A DNA stretch of 64,000 bases from UBA9926 sp018645765 (GTDB lineage Bacteria > Pseudomonadota > Gammaproteobacteria > Pseudomonadales > Azotimanducaceae). Positions 17,853 through 26,327 of this stretch are shown one piece after another. The notes under the pieces are model-generated. The model saw nothing but the letters and a program-made list of their open reading frames with translations, searched no databases and was not told the origin of the DNA. The position numbers and the translations under genes are program-made. The stretch spans positions 1 through 64,000 of the forward strand of contig CASIBO010000002.1 in assembly GCA_949372755.1 (NCBI GenBank), given 5' to 3'. Each line of letters starts with the position of its first letter. Position 1 is the stretch's first letter.

Positions 17853-19169
17853 TTACGTGTAGGCGTCTTTCAACAGCAGGTCTTCTCGAAGGGTTTTGGA
17901 GGCCAAATAATAATGCAGCGCCGACCAAATGTTGCCGCCCACCGCCAGAACGAGCAGCGAATAGCGAATGGAATCAACCCCATAATCTGCTGAGAAATAA
18001 TCACTCAGCATGCCCGCAAACACCGGCCCTAAGCCCAATCCAATCAAATTCAAAACAAACAGCAGGATCGCCGAGGCAGTCGCGCGCATCTGCGGCGGCA
18101 CCAGTGTCTGAGTCATACCAAAGGTTGGACCCAGATACATCGGGCCAAGAATCGCCCCCGGCACCGCCAAAATGAGCGCCATCACTGGATCTTGGGTCGT
18201 GTAAAAAAAGACCGCAAACGGCACCGATAAAAAGGTCGCAACCCCTGGAAACAACATATACCAGCGCTGGTCTTTCTGGCCGAACCGATCACCCAAATAG
18301 CCCCCCAGAAAGGTGCCAATGACCCCGGTTAATCCGATTAAAAACAGATAGCTTGAGGTTTCGGCCAGGCCATAACCATGAATGCGCATGAAAAACGACG
18401 GCATAAACAACGCCACGCCATAGCCCACAAACGCGTGCAGCGAGCCCGCAAAGGATAGATGCCGAAAAGAGCGCAAGCCCCACATAAACCGGATGGTCTC
18501 TTTTAACGGGATTTGCACTTCGGGCACTTTCTGCTGCGCAACAGGACGATGTAAGCCGCGCACCGGCTCGCGAATGGTTAAGTAAACAACCAAGGATAAG
18601 ATAATGCCGGGGCAACCAACCAGCAAAAACGCCATCCGCCAGCCATAATACTCGCCGATCCAGCCCCCGGCTAAGGTGCCGATCGCGCCCCCTATAGGGA
18701 TGCCCATCGCGTAGATGGCCAAGGCCGTGGCCCGTTTATTTTCTGGAAAATAATCAGAAATCATCGAATGAATTGGTGGCGAACACCCAGCCTCACCAAT
18801 CCCAACCCCGACTCGCGCGAGCAGCAAGCCGCCAAAGGATTTGGCGGTGCTGGTCATCATCGTCATCCCGCTCCAAATCAGAATCGCAAGGGCTACGATA
18901 TTTTTACGTACGCCCACATCGGCCCAGCGCGCAATGGGGATTCCCGCAATGGTGTAAAACAGGGCAAAAGCAATCCCGCCTAGCAATCCCAACTGGGTAT
19001 CACTTAAATCAATCTCTTCTTTAATCGGCTCAATCAAAATCGAGAAGATCTGCCGATCAACAAAATTAACGATATAAATCAGCAAAAACATGCCTAAGGC
19101 GTACCTTAGATACCCTTTGCTGTACCCCGTCTCTGAAACGACTTCGGCATCACTTTCATTTGAATCCAT
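17853..19169 (-). CDS. Spinster-type MFS transporter
   Basis: 438-aa 12-TM inner-membrane transporter. Conserved spinster-like elements are YIVNFVDRQIFSILIEPIKE, DTQLGLLGGIAFALFYTIAG, IARVADVGVRKNIV-like first loop (reads IARWADVGVRKN) and GEAGCSPPIHSMISDYFPEN with KRATALAIYAMGIPIGGAIG. Members are common in marine gammaproteobacteria and alphaproteobacteria, often near lipid or aromatic catabolism, but the substrate is unassigned. No clear operon partner. Confidence 0.85.
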   Translation of the reverse strand: MDSNESDAEVVSETGYSKGYLRYALGMFLLIYIVNFVDRQIFSILIEPIKEEIDLSDTQLGLLGGIAFALFYTIAGIPIARWADVGVRKNIVALAILIWSGMTMMTSTAKSFGGLLLARVGVGIGEAGCSPPIHSMISDYFPENKRATALAIYAMGIPIGGAIGTLAGGWIGEYYGWRMAFLLVGCPGIILSLVVYLTIREPVRGLHRPVAQQKVPEVQIPLKETIRFMWGLRSFRHLSFAGSLHAFVGYGVALFMPSFFMRIHGYGLAETSSYLFLIGLTGVIGTFLGGYLGDRFGQKDQRWYMLFPGVATFLSVPFAVFFYTTQDPVMALILAVPGAILGPMYLGPTFGMTQTLVPPQMRATASAILLFVLNLIGLGLGPVFAGMLSDYFSADYGVDSIRYSLLVLAVGGNIWSALHYYLASKTLREDLLLKDAYT

Positions 19170-19270
19170 CGATCGATTTCCCCTCGCGCTCTGAACCTAT
19201 CAGCCTATTTACTTTGCATCCTGCTTTACCCGTGCCCGCTTAAAGCCGCGGGCAATTAAAAAGGTGCGGC

Positions 19271-19795
19271 TCACTCAGCTTTGATCACCTCAAACAGCCA
19301 AACGTCACCCTCACCCACCATGGCTAAAATCGCATCGTCACTTGCGTCTTCTGAACCCAGCCCATATTTCTCAGAAAATTTTCGCATGACGGCCGGCACC
19401 ACGGGCTCGTCCAATAACCGCTTGAGTCGCTGCGGATAAATCGCGCCGTCCACCCGAATCAAAATGGCATCATTCTCGACAATATGACCCGGCCACTGCT
19501 TCCAAATCTTGCCCACGACAGTATTCATGTAACCACTGACGAAATAGAGTTTTTGCTCGACAACCACCAACCAAATCGTTCGAGCGGTTGCAGGCGCCAT
19601 AGTTTGAAACTCGATGACGTCTCGTCCCGCTAAAAAGGACCAATCCGACAAACCGCTGCGAACCTCGCCGGATGAAAAGGCGCCGCCCGACAGCATGCCG
19701 TAAGGACCATCTGAAAACCGCATTGCAACCAAGCCCGATGTGATGATCACGATGACCGCAACGGCAACAACCGCCAGCTTTTGGCGTAGCATCAT
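19271..19795 (-). CDS. Hypothetical membrane-anchored protein
   Basis: From ATG 19795 this is a 174-aa protein with one N-terminal membrane helix (KLAVVAVAVIVIITSGLVAM) and a periplasmic remainder. The stretch WSFLAGRDVIEFQTMAPATA with ARTIWLVVVEQKLYFVSGY resembles split-barrel (PPOX or nitroreductase-like) strands; that resemblance is weak. I do not recognise a family. An upstream start at 19834 would add 13 residues before the helix. Confidence 0.6.
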   Translation of the reverse strand: MMLRQKLAVVAVAVIVIITSGLVAMRFSDGPYGMLSGGAFSSGEVRSGLSDWSFLAGRDVIEFQTMAPATARTIWLVVVEQKLYFVSGYMNTVVGKIWKQWPGHIVENDAILIRVDGAIYPQRLKRLLDEPVVPAVMRKFSEKYGLGSEDASDDAILAMVGEGDVWLFEVIKAE

Positions 19796-19992
19796 GGCGC
19801 ACTTCCTTTTTAGAGCACTCAAAGACAGTATCACACTCGACCGCCGGACTCAGCGATATTTTGACCTGACCCAGCGCGCAGCGCGCCTGATCAGCAAGGG
19901 TTCAGACTTGGTCACGGGGGCCTGCGACAGCATTTCTTTTGTTCGCAATTTCTGCTTTGATGCGTTCAACCGGTTAATAAGAGCAAACGCCA

Positions 19993-21096
19993 ATGATTGT
20001 CCACGGCCAAACGATTGAGAAACATGCTTTTGAGGCGGCGACAGGATGGGCCATCAAGCCAGAGGGCGCCTGCAAGGCAGAAACTTGCATTCCCTTACCC
20101 TTCGCAACCGACACAGAAGACCTCCCCGCCATCGCGCTAGCCAAGGCAATGAACCTGCCGCTCGTCGAAGAACCCAGAATGGATGCGCTTGCGATCGGAC
20201 CAGACAGCCTGGGCGGTCGCGCGGCATCCAGCGCCAAAGCGCCCGATCTATGCCTGCCAGACCTGGATGGCACACTGCACCGACTATCAGACTTTCTGGG
20301 GCAAAAAATTATTGTTTATGCCTGGGCGCCCTACTGAGGTTGCGCAAATCACTTGTCCGTGTGGCGAGCATTACGAGACGACGTTCATCACCTAGGGGTT
20401 GAACTGATCACAGTTGGCCTTGATAGCCTTGGGTCCAGCGGCTGTCGAGCGGCCATCGAAGCCGCAGCACCAACCCATCCAGCCCTGATTGACACCCACC
20501 ATGATGTGGCACGGTTGTTTGGCGTCGTCAATATCCCACAATCTATTTGGATTGACGAACAAGGGATGATCATCCGAGGTGTGACCTCAGCGCCACCGCC
20601 ACCTGTTGCGGATGCGGGTGCACCCGCTGGACCGCCACCGGATTTACCCGCCCGCATGATGGACATCATGGGCGAAGCCGCCCACATTGAAAGTGACCCC
20701 GCACGCTACCACGCAGCCTTGAAGGATTGGATAACCCGCGGCGCTGACAGCCCCTATGCCTTGTCACCGGATGAGGTGGTCGCGCGATCCGGGCCACAAT
20801 CGAGCGAGCGCGCGTTGGGGCATGCGCATTTTGAGCTGGCTTGTGAGGCCGTTTTGCGAGGTCAGAAGACCATTGCGGTCGAACACTTTCAGGCGGCGCA
20901 TCGGCTCGTACCCGACAGTTGGACCTACCGTCGTCAAGCCTGGTCTTTGGAGACGGTCGCGGCTGCAGGGCCCTTTGAGCGATTTTGGCAGGGCCCTCAT
21001 CCAGACCACCCAGAGCAGTGGCCTTATGAAGGCGACTGGTTAACCGATATTCGTGCGGAAGGCCCGGCAAATTATTATCAGCCTTGGGAAGACTGA
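19993..21096 (+). CDS. ResA/TlpA-like redoxin, predicted selenoprotein (in-frame TGA at 20335-20337)
   Basis: One continuous reading frame of 367 codons interrupted only by TGA at codon 115. The TGA stands at the redox-active position of a thioredoxin-fold domain: QKIIVYAWAPY-TGA-GCANHLSVWRALRDD, then VELITVGLD, and later VARLFGVVNIPQSIWIDEQG, which is the TlpA/ResA cis-Pro region. Homologous redoxins usually have Cys here, and the resolving Cys117 is kept, giving U-G-C. The N-terminal part has a Cys pair (C27, C32; KPEGACKAETCIPLP). The C-terminal part looks TPR-like. A bSECIS-like hairpin follows the TGA. Read as stops, the frame would give two useless fragments of 114 aa and at most 247 aa. 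selA, selB, selC and selD are not in the window. The ATG at 19993 has a weak ribosome-binding site. Confidence 0.85.
20347..20372 (+). promoter_or_regulatory. Candidate bacterial SECIS hairpin
   Basis: Immediately 3' of the in-frame TGA, CTTGTC (20352-20357) pairs with GGCGAG (20363-20368) over 6 bp including two G-U pairs. The apical loop is CGTGT, with a G among its first two bases. An outer AAT/ATT helix lies across a small internal loop. About 20 nt separate the TGA from the loop, inside the 16-37 nt range given for bacterial SECIS elements. Such an element recruits SelB with Sec-tRNA. Confidence 0.6.
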
Positions 21097-21474
21097 GCGG
21101 GCCTGTAAAGGGCCGCGCACCCAACCCGTATCATGCTGAGCCTACTGTGTTTGAGATGCAATCGGATACGCGGCGTCGGCTCGATTGAGTCGGCCTGCCC
21201 GATTAGGATCATCTGATGGGGCACACCTTAGGTAGAAACGACTTAGATTGATAAGACATGGGCAGAAAAGCGATCATCTAAAACGCCTAGGATAACTGAG
21301 CACAATTCAGCGCAGCGCTGATAGGACCGACCCCTTCACAATCGCCCTAGGGGCCCTCTCCGGTCACGGGGTAGACGTAATCATCGCCGGCTCGGTTGAT
21401 TGAGCGATCGTGTTTTTTGTGATGTAGTGACGTCCAACGAATCTGTTGCTCCCAATCTAACGCAAGGAAACCAC
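21097..21474. other. Intergenic region without a recognised gene
   Basis: No credible coding frame. An imperfect hairpin just after the redoxin stop (GCGG.CC and GG.CCGC, about 21097-21115) has no T-run. Nothing else identifiable. Confidence 0.5.
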
Positions 21475-22113
21475 ATGACACTTGAAGTCATCGGCGCCGG
21501 CTTCGGCCGAACGGGCACCCTCTCGCTCAAATACGCACTTGAGATGCTCGGCTATCAACAGTGCTATCACATGATGGAATTACGAAATCATCCGGATCAT
21601 CAGGCGCTCTGGAAGGCCGCTCACTTTGGTGAGGCCATCGACTGGCCAGCGCTTTTTTCAGGCTATACGGCAACGGTCGACTGGCCCAGTTGCAATCTCT
21701 GGCAGGAACTGAGCGCGGCCTATCCGGATGCCAAAATCATCCTGTCCTTGCGGGATCCTGAGAAATGGTACGACAGTGTGATGAACACCATTTACGCCTC
21801 CTCCAAGGCCCGCTTCGAAAGCGATGACCCAGCGAATCATGCCGCCGGCCAATGGGCTATGGAGATTATTTGGAACCGGGTTTTTGACGGCCGCATGGAA
21901 GATCGTCAACACGTCATAGAGGTCTTTAACCGCCATAATGAATCCGTGATCAAGACCGTCGAGCCTGCCAAGTTGTTGGTTTTTGAGGCCGTCGATGGTT
22001 GGCCCGCACTCTGTGAATTTTTAGGCAAAGATCTTCCCGCCGAACCCTATCCTCGCGTCAACTCAACAGAAGACTTCAAAAGCATTTGGCACAAGGCATC
22101 AGAAAAAGCGTAG
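21475..22113 (+). CDS. P-loop sulfotransferase family protein
   Basis: 212 aa from ATG 21475, which has CAAGGAAACCAC upstream; an upstream TTG at 21400 is less likely. The 5'-phosphosulfate loop is GAGFGRTGTLSLKYALEMLG near the N-terminus, and the 3'-phosphate motif is KIILSLRDPEKWYDSVMNT. These identify a PAPS-dependent sulfotransferase of the Sulfotransfer_4 type. The acceptor is unknown. It stands alone between two non-coding gaps. Confidence 0.82.
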   Translation: MTLEVIGAGFGRTGTLSLKYALEMLGYQQCYHMMELRNHPDHQALWKAAHFGEAIDWPALFSGYTATVDWPSCNLWQELSAAYPDAKIILSLRDPEKWYDSVMNTIYASSKARFESDDPANHAAGQWAMEIIWNRVFDGRMEDRQHVIEVFNRHNESVIKTVEPAKLLVFEAVDGWPALCEFLGKDLPAEPYPRVNSTEDFKSIWHKASEKA

Positions 22114-22483
22114 CCCATTACCCACACCGGCTGCGCCTCAACGGGTTGAGTGTGGTACCTGACACAACGTGACCCTTACGATACGAAGTAAGCTGGCAGA
22201 CAATCCGGTTTCGATCTGGTTCTTGGCCCACTGACGGCAGCAGGCCTGCAGCATGAAGACGGCGTCCCCGGCTAGGACTGCATCCGATCAACGAAAGGAC
22301 TCAGCGTGTCACCCGCTGGGCCCGCTTTGCGGTTCCAAATGCTACCATCCGCCACAGGATCTACGCTGAGTTTATGATGGCCGCGGCATCTGCGGTATTG
22401 AGCTTTTCTTGGCCCATGAAGGGTGTTGGCCTCCGATTACCTCAGGTATGCTCAGCAAACAAGACAACGAACAGGAGATCACT
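22114..22483. other. Intergenic region without a recognised gene
   Basis: About 370 nt with no credible coding frame, hairpin-plus-T-run or convincing promoter on either strand. Confidence 0.5.
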
Positions 22484-22786
22484 ATGTCAGCAACCGGTCA
22501 ATGGGCGGTTACCCTGAAATCCCCGATGGGTGCGCAAGATGCGACCTTGTCCCTCACAGACGACAATGGCGTGCTGTCCGGCTCAATGGCAGGCCCTCAG
22601 GGTGAACAGGCCTTTAGCGACGGCACAGTAGCAGGCGATACTTTGACGTTTAACATTGCGATGACACAACCAATGCCGATGACCATCGAGTGCCAAGCCG
22701 TGATATCAGGCGATAGCATTTCAGGCACGGCTAAATTAGGCGCGTTTGGTCAGGCAACCTTTGAAGGCACTCGCAAGGCCGATTAG
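22484..22786 (+). CDS. Small beta-rich hypothetical protein
   Basis: 100 aa from ATG 22484, preceded by CAGGAGATC. The whole protein is a run of short beta strands with glycine/aspartate turns (GQWAVTLKSPMGAQDATLSL, GVLSGSMAGPQGEQAFSDGT, SGTAKLGAFGQATFEGTRK). This pattern belongs to a widespread small barrel-like family of unknown function. No signal peptide is visible. Confidence 0.7.
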   Translation: MSATGQWAVTLKSPMGAQDATLSLTDDNGVLSGSMAGPQGEQAFSDGTVAGDTLTFNIAMTQPMPMTIECQAVISGDSISGTAKLGAFGQATFEGTRKAD

Positions 22787-23038
22787 TGGGCTGACGGATT
22801 GCGTGAAGGCATCCTTGGAGGCGATCTTATGGCGCGGCCAACTTTCCCAACCGCGTTTCGGGAGACCGTTTTTGGCTCGCCGCGCTGCGATCGTTTTTTT
22901 GGATTGATGGGACCGTAGCAAGTACAACGCTCGCGGTAATGAGTTGATCCATGCGACGCTGGAGATGACCTGATACCGCCTAGAAAAACAGTCTGAAAAA
23001 GAGATTGAAAAGCAAAATCGATCGGTTAAGGATGTTTT

Positions 23039-24370
23039 ATGAATCATCTGCAGAAACGAATTCGCCAATTATCCCTTACCAGCCTTCTTTGCCTCGCAGG
23101 ATTTTCTGCGTGGGGTCATGGGGTTGTTCCGAATGTGCCGCAAAGCGACCGAGACATTCACTTCCCGAACATCGAAGGTTATCAGACCTTGGTTTTGGAT
23201 CTGCACACCCACTCCGTTTTTTCGGACGGTCATGTATGGCCAACGATTCGAGTTGCCGAAGCCGAGCGTGATGGTCTGGATGGCATCGCGGTCACAGAGC
23301 ACCTTGAGTGGCAGCCCCACCTTTTGGATATTCCGCATCCAGACCGAAATCGATCATTCGAGGTAGCAACACTAGCGGCTGAAAAATTAGATCTCTTGAT
23401 TATTCCCGGTATCGAGATCACTCGTAGTGATGAGGCGGGGCACATGAACGCCATCTTCATACAAGATGCAAACGCGTTGGTGCGTCAACGCGAGGCCGAC
23501 ACATACCTTCCCGCGCACCAGTTTGCGGATGCGGCGCAGGCCATTGCGTTCGCAAAAGCCGCCTCAGCGGGCGCATTTTCCGAGGCGCATCAAGTTGAGA
23601 TCGATGGCGTCACAGTCTGGGCGCCTTTCGCCAATAAAGCCGCTTACATAACCCTCGTTGCTTATGACCTTGCAACGACGCAACCGGCAGCCGATGTGCT
23701 GGAACTGGCGAATGGTCAGGGTGCATTCACTTTCTGGAATCATCCCAAATTTGCAACGCCTCAAGCAGCACTCGGGACATTTCACCAAGAACAAGTCGAA
23801 GCAGGTCGGCTGCACGGTGTCGAAATCGCCAACGGTGGCCGCTTTTACGAAAATGCTTTAAGGCTTGCGCTGAAACACAACCTGACCCTGATTGGCACAT
23901 CCGATGTGCACAATTTGATCGACTGGGACTACCAGCCCGAAACAGGCGGGCATCGACCAGTCACACTGGCCTTTGCGGCTGAAAAATCGAAGGAAGCCGC
24001 AAAAGAAGCCTTGTTTTCTCGTCGAACCGTGGTGTGGTGGCAGAATACACTGATCGGCCGGCCGCCTGAGCTGACCGCCTTATTGCAGGCAAGTCTGAAA
24101 GCAACAAACCCCGTTTGGAAAGGCAATACGCTTCAGGTGTCTGTGGTTAATCACTCAGATGCAAACTTCCAACTCCGTAACCTGTCCGATTATAGTATTC
24201 GCCGGCACGGCCCGGTTATTGAGGTGGCGCCCAACGATACGACCAATATTACGTTTCAAATCATGGCAGGATCCAAGGACCTTTGGGTTGAATTCGAGGT
24301 GATGAACACGCTTGTCGCGCCGAATACGTTCGCAACCATTCGGTTTGATATTTCAGTACCTAAAGAATAA
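23039..24370 (+). CDS. Secreted PHP-type phosphodiesterase (Sb-PDE-like)
   Basis: 443-aa exported metallo-hydrolase. It has a signal peptide (RQLSLTSLLCLAGFSAWGHG). The PHP metal motifs are present: LDLHTHSVFSDGHVW (H56, H58, D63), AVTEHLEW (E87, H88), IPGIEITRSDEAGHMNAIFI, FWNHPKF, and GTSDVHNLIDW near residue 290. The C-terminal about 100 residues form a beta domain. The best match I recall is the Sphingobium phosphodiesterase family acting on organophosphate diesters; natural substrates in marine bacteria are unknown. It converges with the HtaA-domain gene. Confidence 0.8.
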   Translation: MNHLQKRIRQLSLTSLLCLAGFSAWGHGVVPNVPQSDRDIHFPNIEGYQTLVLDLHTHSVFSDGHVWPTIRVAEAERDGLDGIAVTEHLEWQPHLLDIPHPDRNRSFEVATLAAEKLDLLIIPGIEITRSDEAGHMNAIFIQDANALVRQREADTYLPAHQFADAAQAIAFAKAASAGAFSEAHQVEIDGVTVWAPFANKAAYITLVAYDLATTQPAADVLELANGQGAFTFWNHPKFATPQAALGTFHQEQVEAGRLHGVEIANGGRFYENALRLALKHNLTLIGTSDVHNLIDWDYQPETGGHRPVTLAFAAEKSKEAAKEALFSRRTVVWWQNTLIGRPPELTALLQASLKATNPVWKGNTLQVSVVNHSDANFQLRNLSDYSIRRHGPVIEVAPNDTTNITFQIMAGSKDLWVEFEVMNTLVAPNTFATIRFDISVPKE

Positions 24371-24374
24371 GCGT

Positions 24375-24404
24375 TACCCCCGTTTCTGTTTTGACGCGGG
24401 GGTA
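24375..24404. terminator. Stem-loop between convergent genes
   Basis: TACCCCCG (24375-24382) and CGGGGGTA (24397-24404) form a perfect 8-bp stem with a 14-nt loop, between the stop of the PHP hydrolase and the stop of the HtaA gene. T-runs are poor on both sides, so it may be a weak or bidirectional terminator. Confidence 0.5.
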
Positions 24405-24420
24405 TGATTGCTTGTTCTGA

Positions 24421-24879
24421 TTAATCTAGTTGCAGTGGGTCTAATGCTGTTCCGGGCGGATAGTTGTCCGCAATCTGGTACATCCCATCGAAGGTAATGG
24501 CCGAGCCCAGCGTCATGATCCCCCCATCGCCGACGTTACCCGGCGTCAGTTGGGCAATCGCGCACCGGTCTTGATTCATTGGCGCTTGCAATGCGGTGAG
24601 CACGAGCCCATCCGGCCCAGCCTCGATACCCAGCTCCGTGAGCGTTGATTTAAGCATCCCGCCGTGTGCTTCGAAGGTGACCGCGCCAGAAAACCGCATC
24701 GCACCCGTTGCACTACCATCCGGCGCAAAAGCGAGATCGCCGCCCGGTACTGCGGCAAAACGAAAGGCCCCATCCTCAGCAAGCGTTGCGTCCTCACTCA
24801 AGGTGATGGACCCGCCGGCTGCCTCAACGTACGCCCTAAAACTCGCCTTTACACCCCACGTTAATCTGTTAAACGTCAT
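24421..24879 (-). CDS. HtaA-domain protein
   Basis: 152 aa from ATG 24879. The N-terminal LTWGVKASFRAYVEAAGGSI, then DGAFRFAAVPGGDLAFAPDG and MRFSGAVTFEAHGGMLKSTL match the HtaA domain known from heme-uptake proteins of Gram-positive bacteria. No signal peptide, membrane anchor or neighbouring heme transporter is present, so a role in heme uptake is doubtful and the protein may be cytoplasmic. An upstream start at 24918 is possible. Confidence 0.7.
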   Translation of the reverse strand: MTFNRLTWGVKASFRAYVEAAGGSITLSEDATLAEDGAFRFAAVPGGDLAFAPDGSATGAMRFSGAVTFEAHGGMLKSTLTELGIEAGPDGLVLTALQAPMNQDRCAIAQLTPGNVGDGGIMTLGSAITFDGMYQIADNYPPGTALDPLQLD

Positions 24880-25362
24880 TGCAGCTCCATTGGTTACAAA
24901 GCGTAAAGGATGGCCCAACCTGGAACAAATTGCACCTTTGTGACCTCACGCGGCGTCCAGCACACTAACCCGAGGTGAATCAGCGGACCGGGGTTGGGCC
25001 CGGCCGTCCAGTTGGGCTAGATCGAATACCCTTGAGCACCGGTGACACTACATGGCGCCCGCTCTAAAGCACCAAGCAGGCTCTAACTTGACTGCACGGC
25101 GCTAATCGTAAGAGACTTTCCTGGCAGGCTGTCTGCGTTTAAGATCGGGACAGCTTTGATTGAGCGCACTGATTGTACTGAACGCACTGAACGCACTGAA
25201 CGCAACATTTTGAACTGCGCTTACGCTGGCGTCTGCATGATCGGTGATTCACGGCAGGCCGTCCCCTACAGCACCGCAAGCCCTGCTGGGTAGCCACTTT
25301 GGTTTGCTCGCCGAAACGCTCGGTCCACAAATCGAGTCTTGCAACTACACGAGGAGCACTAC
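24880..25362. other. Intergenic region with a short tandem repeat
   Basis: No credible gene. It contains the 9-bp tandem repeat at 25177-25203 and the leader of the glutathione transferase gene. Nothing else was recognised. Confidence 0.5.
25177..25203. repeat. 9-bp tandem repeat, 3 copies
   Basis: ACTGAACGC occurs three times head to tail with no mismatch. A shorter related piece (CGCACTGATTGTACTG) lies just before it. It is about 160 nt upstream of the glutathione transferase start and non-coding on both strands as far as can be judged. Confidence 0.8.
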
Positions 25363-25995
25363 ATGAAACTTTGGCATTGTCAGGATGCACGATCACTTCG
25401 GGCGCTTTGGGCCTTGGAAGAAATGGCCCTGCCTTACGAGCTGGAGGTCATGCCGTTTCCGCCAAGATTTCTGCACGCCGGCTATCTGGAGGTGAACCCG
25501 CTGGGCACGGTGCCTTACTTTGTCGATGGCGATCATCAGTTAACCGAATCATCAGGGATCTGTCACTACCTCGTCGAGAAGTACCAGCAATATGATTTCG
25601 GCGTCAGGCCGGAGCAGCCCGAGTACGGCGCCTACCTCAACTGGCTGTATCACAGCGATGCAACCCTTACATTCCCGCAAACCCTCTACCTGCGATACAC
25701 CCAGCTCGAACCGGATGAGACCAAGGCACTGGTGGGTGAAGATTATAAGAAGTGGTACCTAGCGCGCTTACGAATGCTCAATGCAAGGGTCACCGATCAT
25801 GAATACCTGGTCGCGGATCGGTTCACCATTGCAGACATTGCATGCGGTTACGCGCTGTATCTGGGGGAGAACCTGGGTATTTCGGAAGCCTATAAAGCCC
25901 CAACGCTTGCATACCTTGAACGCCTTAAAGCCCGACCAGGATTTCAGCAAGCCCAGGCTGCGCAGCAGCGCCCGCCCGCCGCTGGGCAATCCTGA
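25363..25995 (+). CDS. Glutathione S-transferase family protein
   Basis: 210 aa from ATG 25363, with GAGGAGC upstream. The thioredoxin-like N-domain starts MKLWHCQDARSLRALWALEE, and the glutathione-binding loop is NPLGTVPYFVDGD followed by LTESSGICHYLVEKY (cis-Pro and the Glu-Ser pair). The helical C-domain has VADRFTIADIACGYALYLGE, the N-capping Asp motif. Ser or Cys near the N-terminus would be catalytic. It is probably a bacterial beta/theta-like enzyme of unknown substrate. Confidence 0.85.
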   Translation: MKLWHCQDARSLRALWALEEMALPYELEVMPFPPRFLHAGYLEVNPLGTVPYFVDGDHQLTESSGICHYLVEKYQQYDFGVRPEQPEYGAYLNWLYHSDATLTFPQTLYLRYTQLEPDETKALVGEDYKKWYLARLRMLNARVTDHEYLVADRFTIADIACGYALYLGENLGISEAYKAPTLAYLERLKARPGFQQAQAAQQRPPAAGQS

Positions 25996-26327
25996 CCGGC
26001 CGCGCGACCCAGATGCTCCGTTGTCGATTTCAAGAAGGATCCCATCCAATTGCGCCGTATTGTTTTGGGCTTGTTAGATGCCCCCACGCTTTAGAAAACC
26101 CCAAGTGGTCGATTACCGATTTAGGCTATTGATGCTGATCCCAAGTTCCAAAAGGATTGCGCAACTCAAAACCGCCTTGCGGCCGGTCGTGGCGATAGAA
26201 TACAGATAGCCGTGCCTAATCAGCCGTGTGCGGTAAGATACCGGAACCATCAAGGCATTTTGGTAACCTTCAGGAAGCCGCCAAAGACCTTGCCCTTACC
26301 TCGACTGATTCAGGCGCAATACCCATC
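25996..26327. other. Intergenic region without a recognised gene
   Basis: About 330 nt. An in-frame upstream extension of the next gene covers its right third but has no recognisable content. No other feature is seen. Confidence 0.45.
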
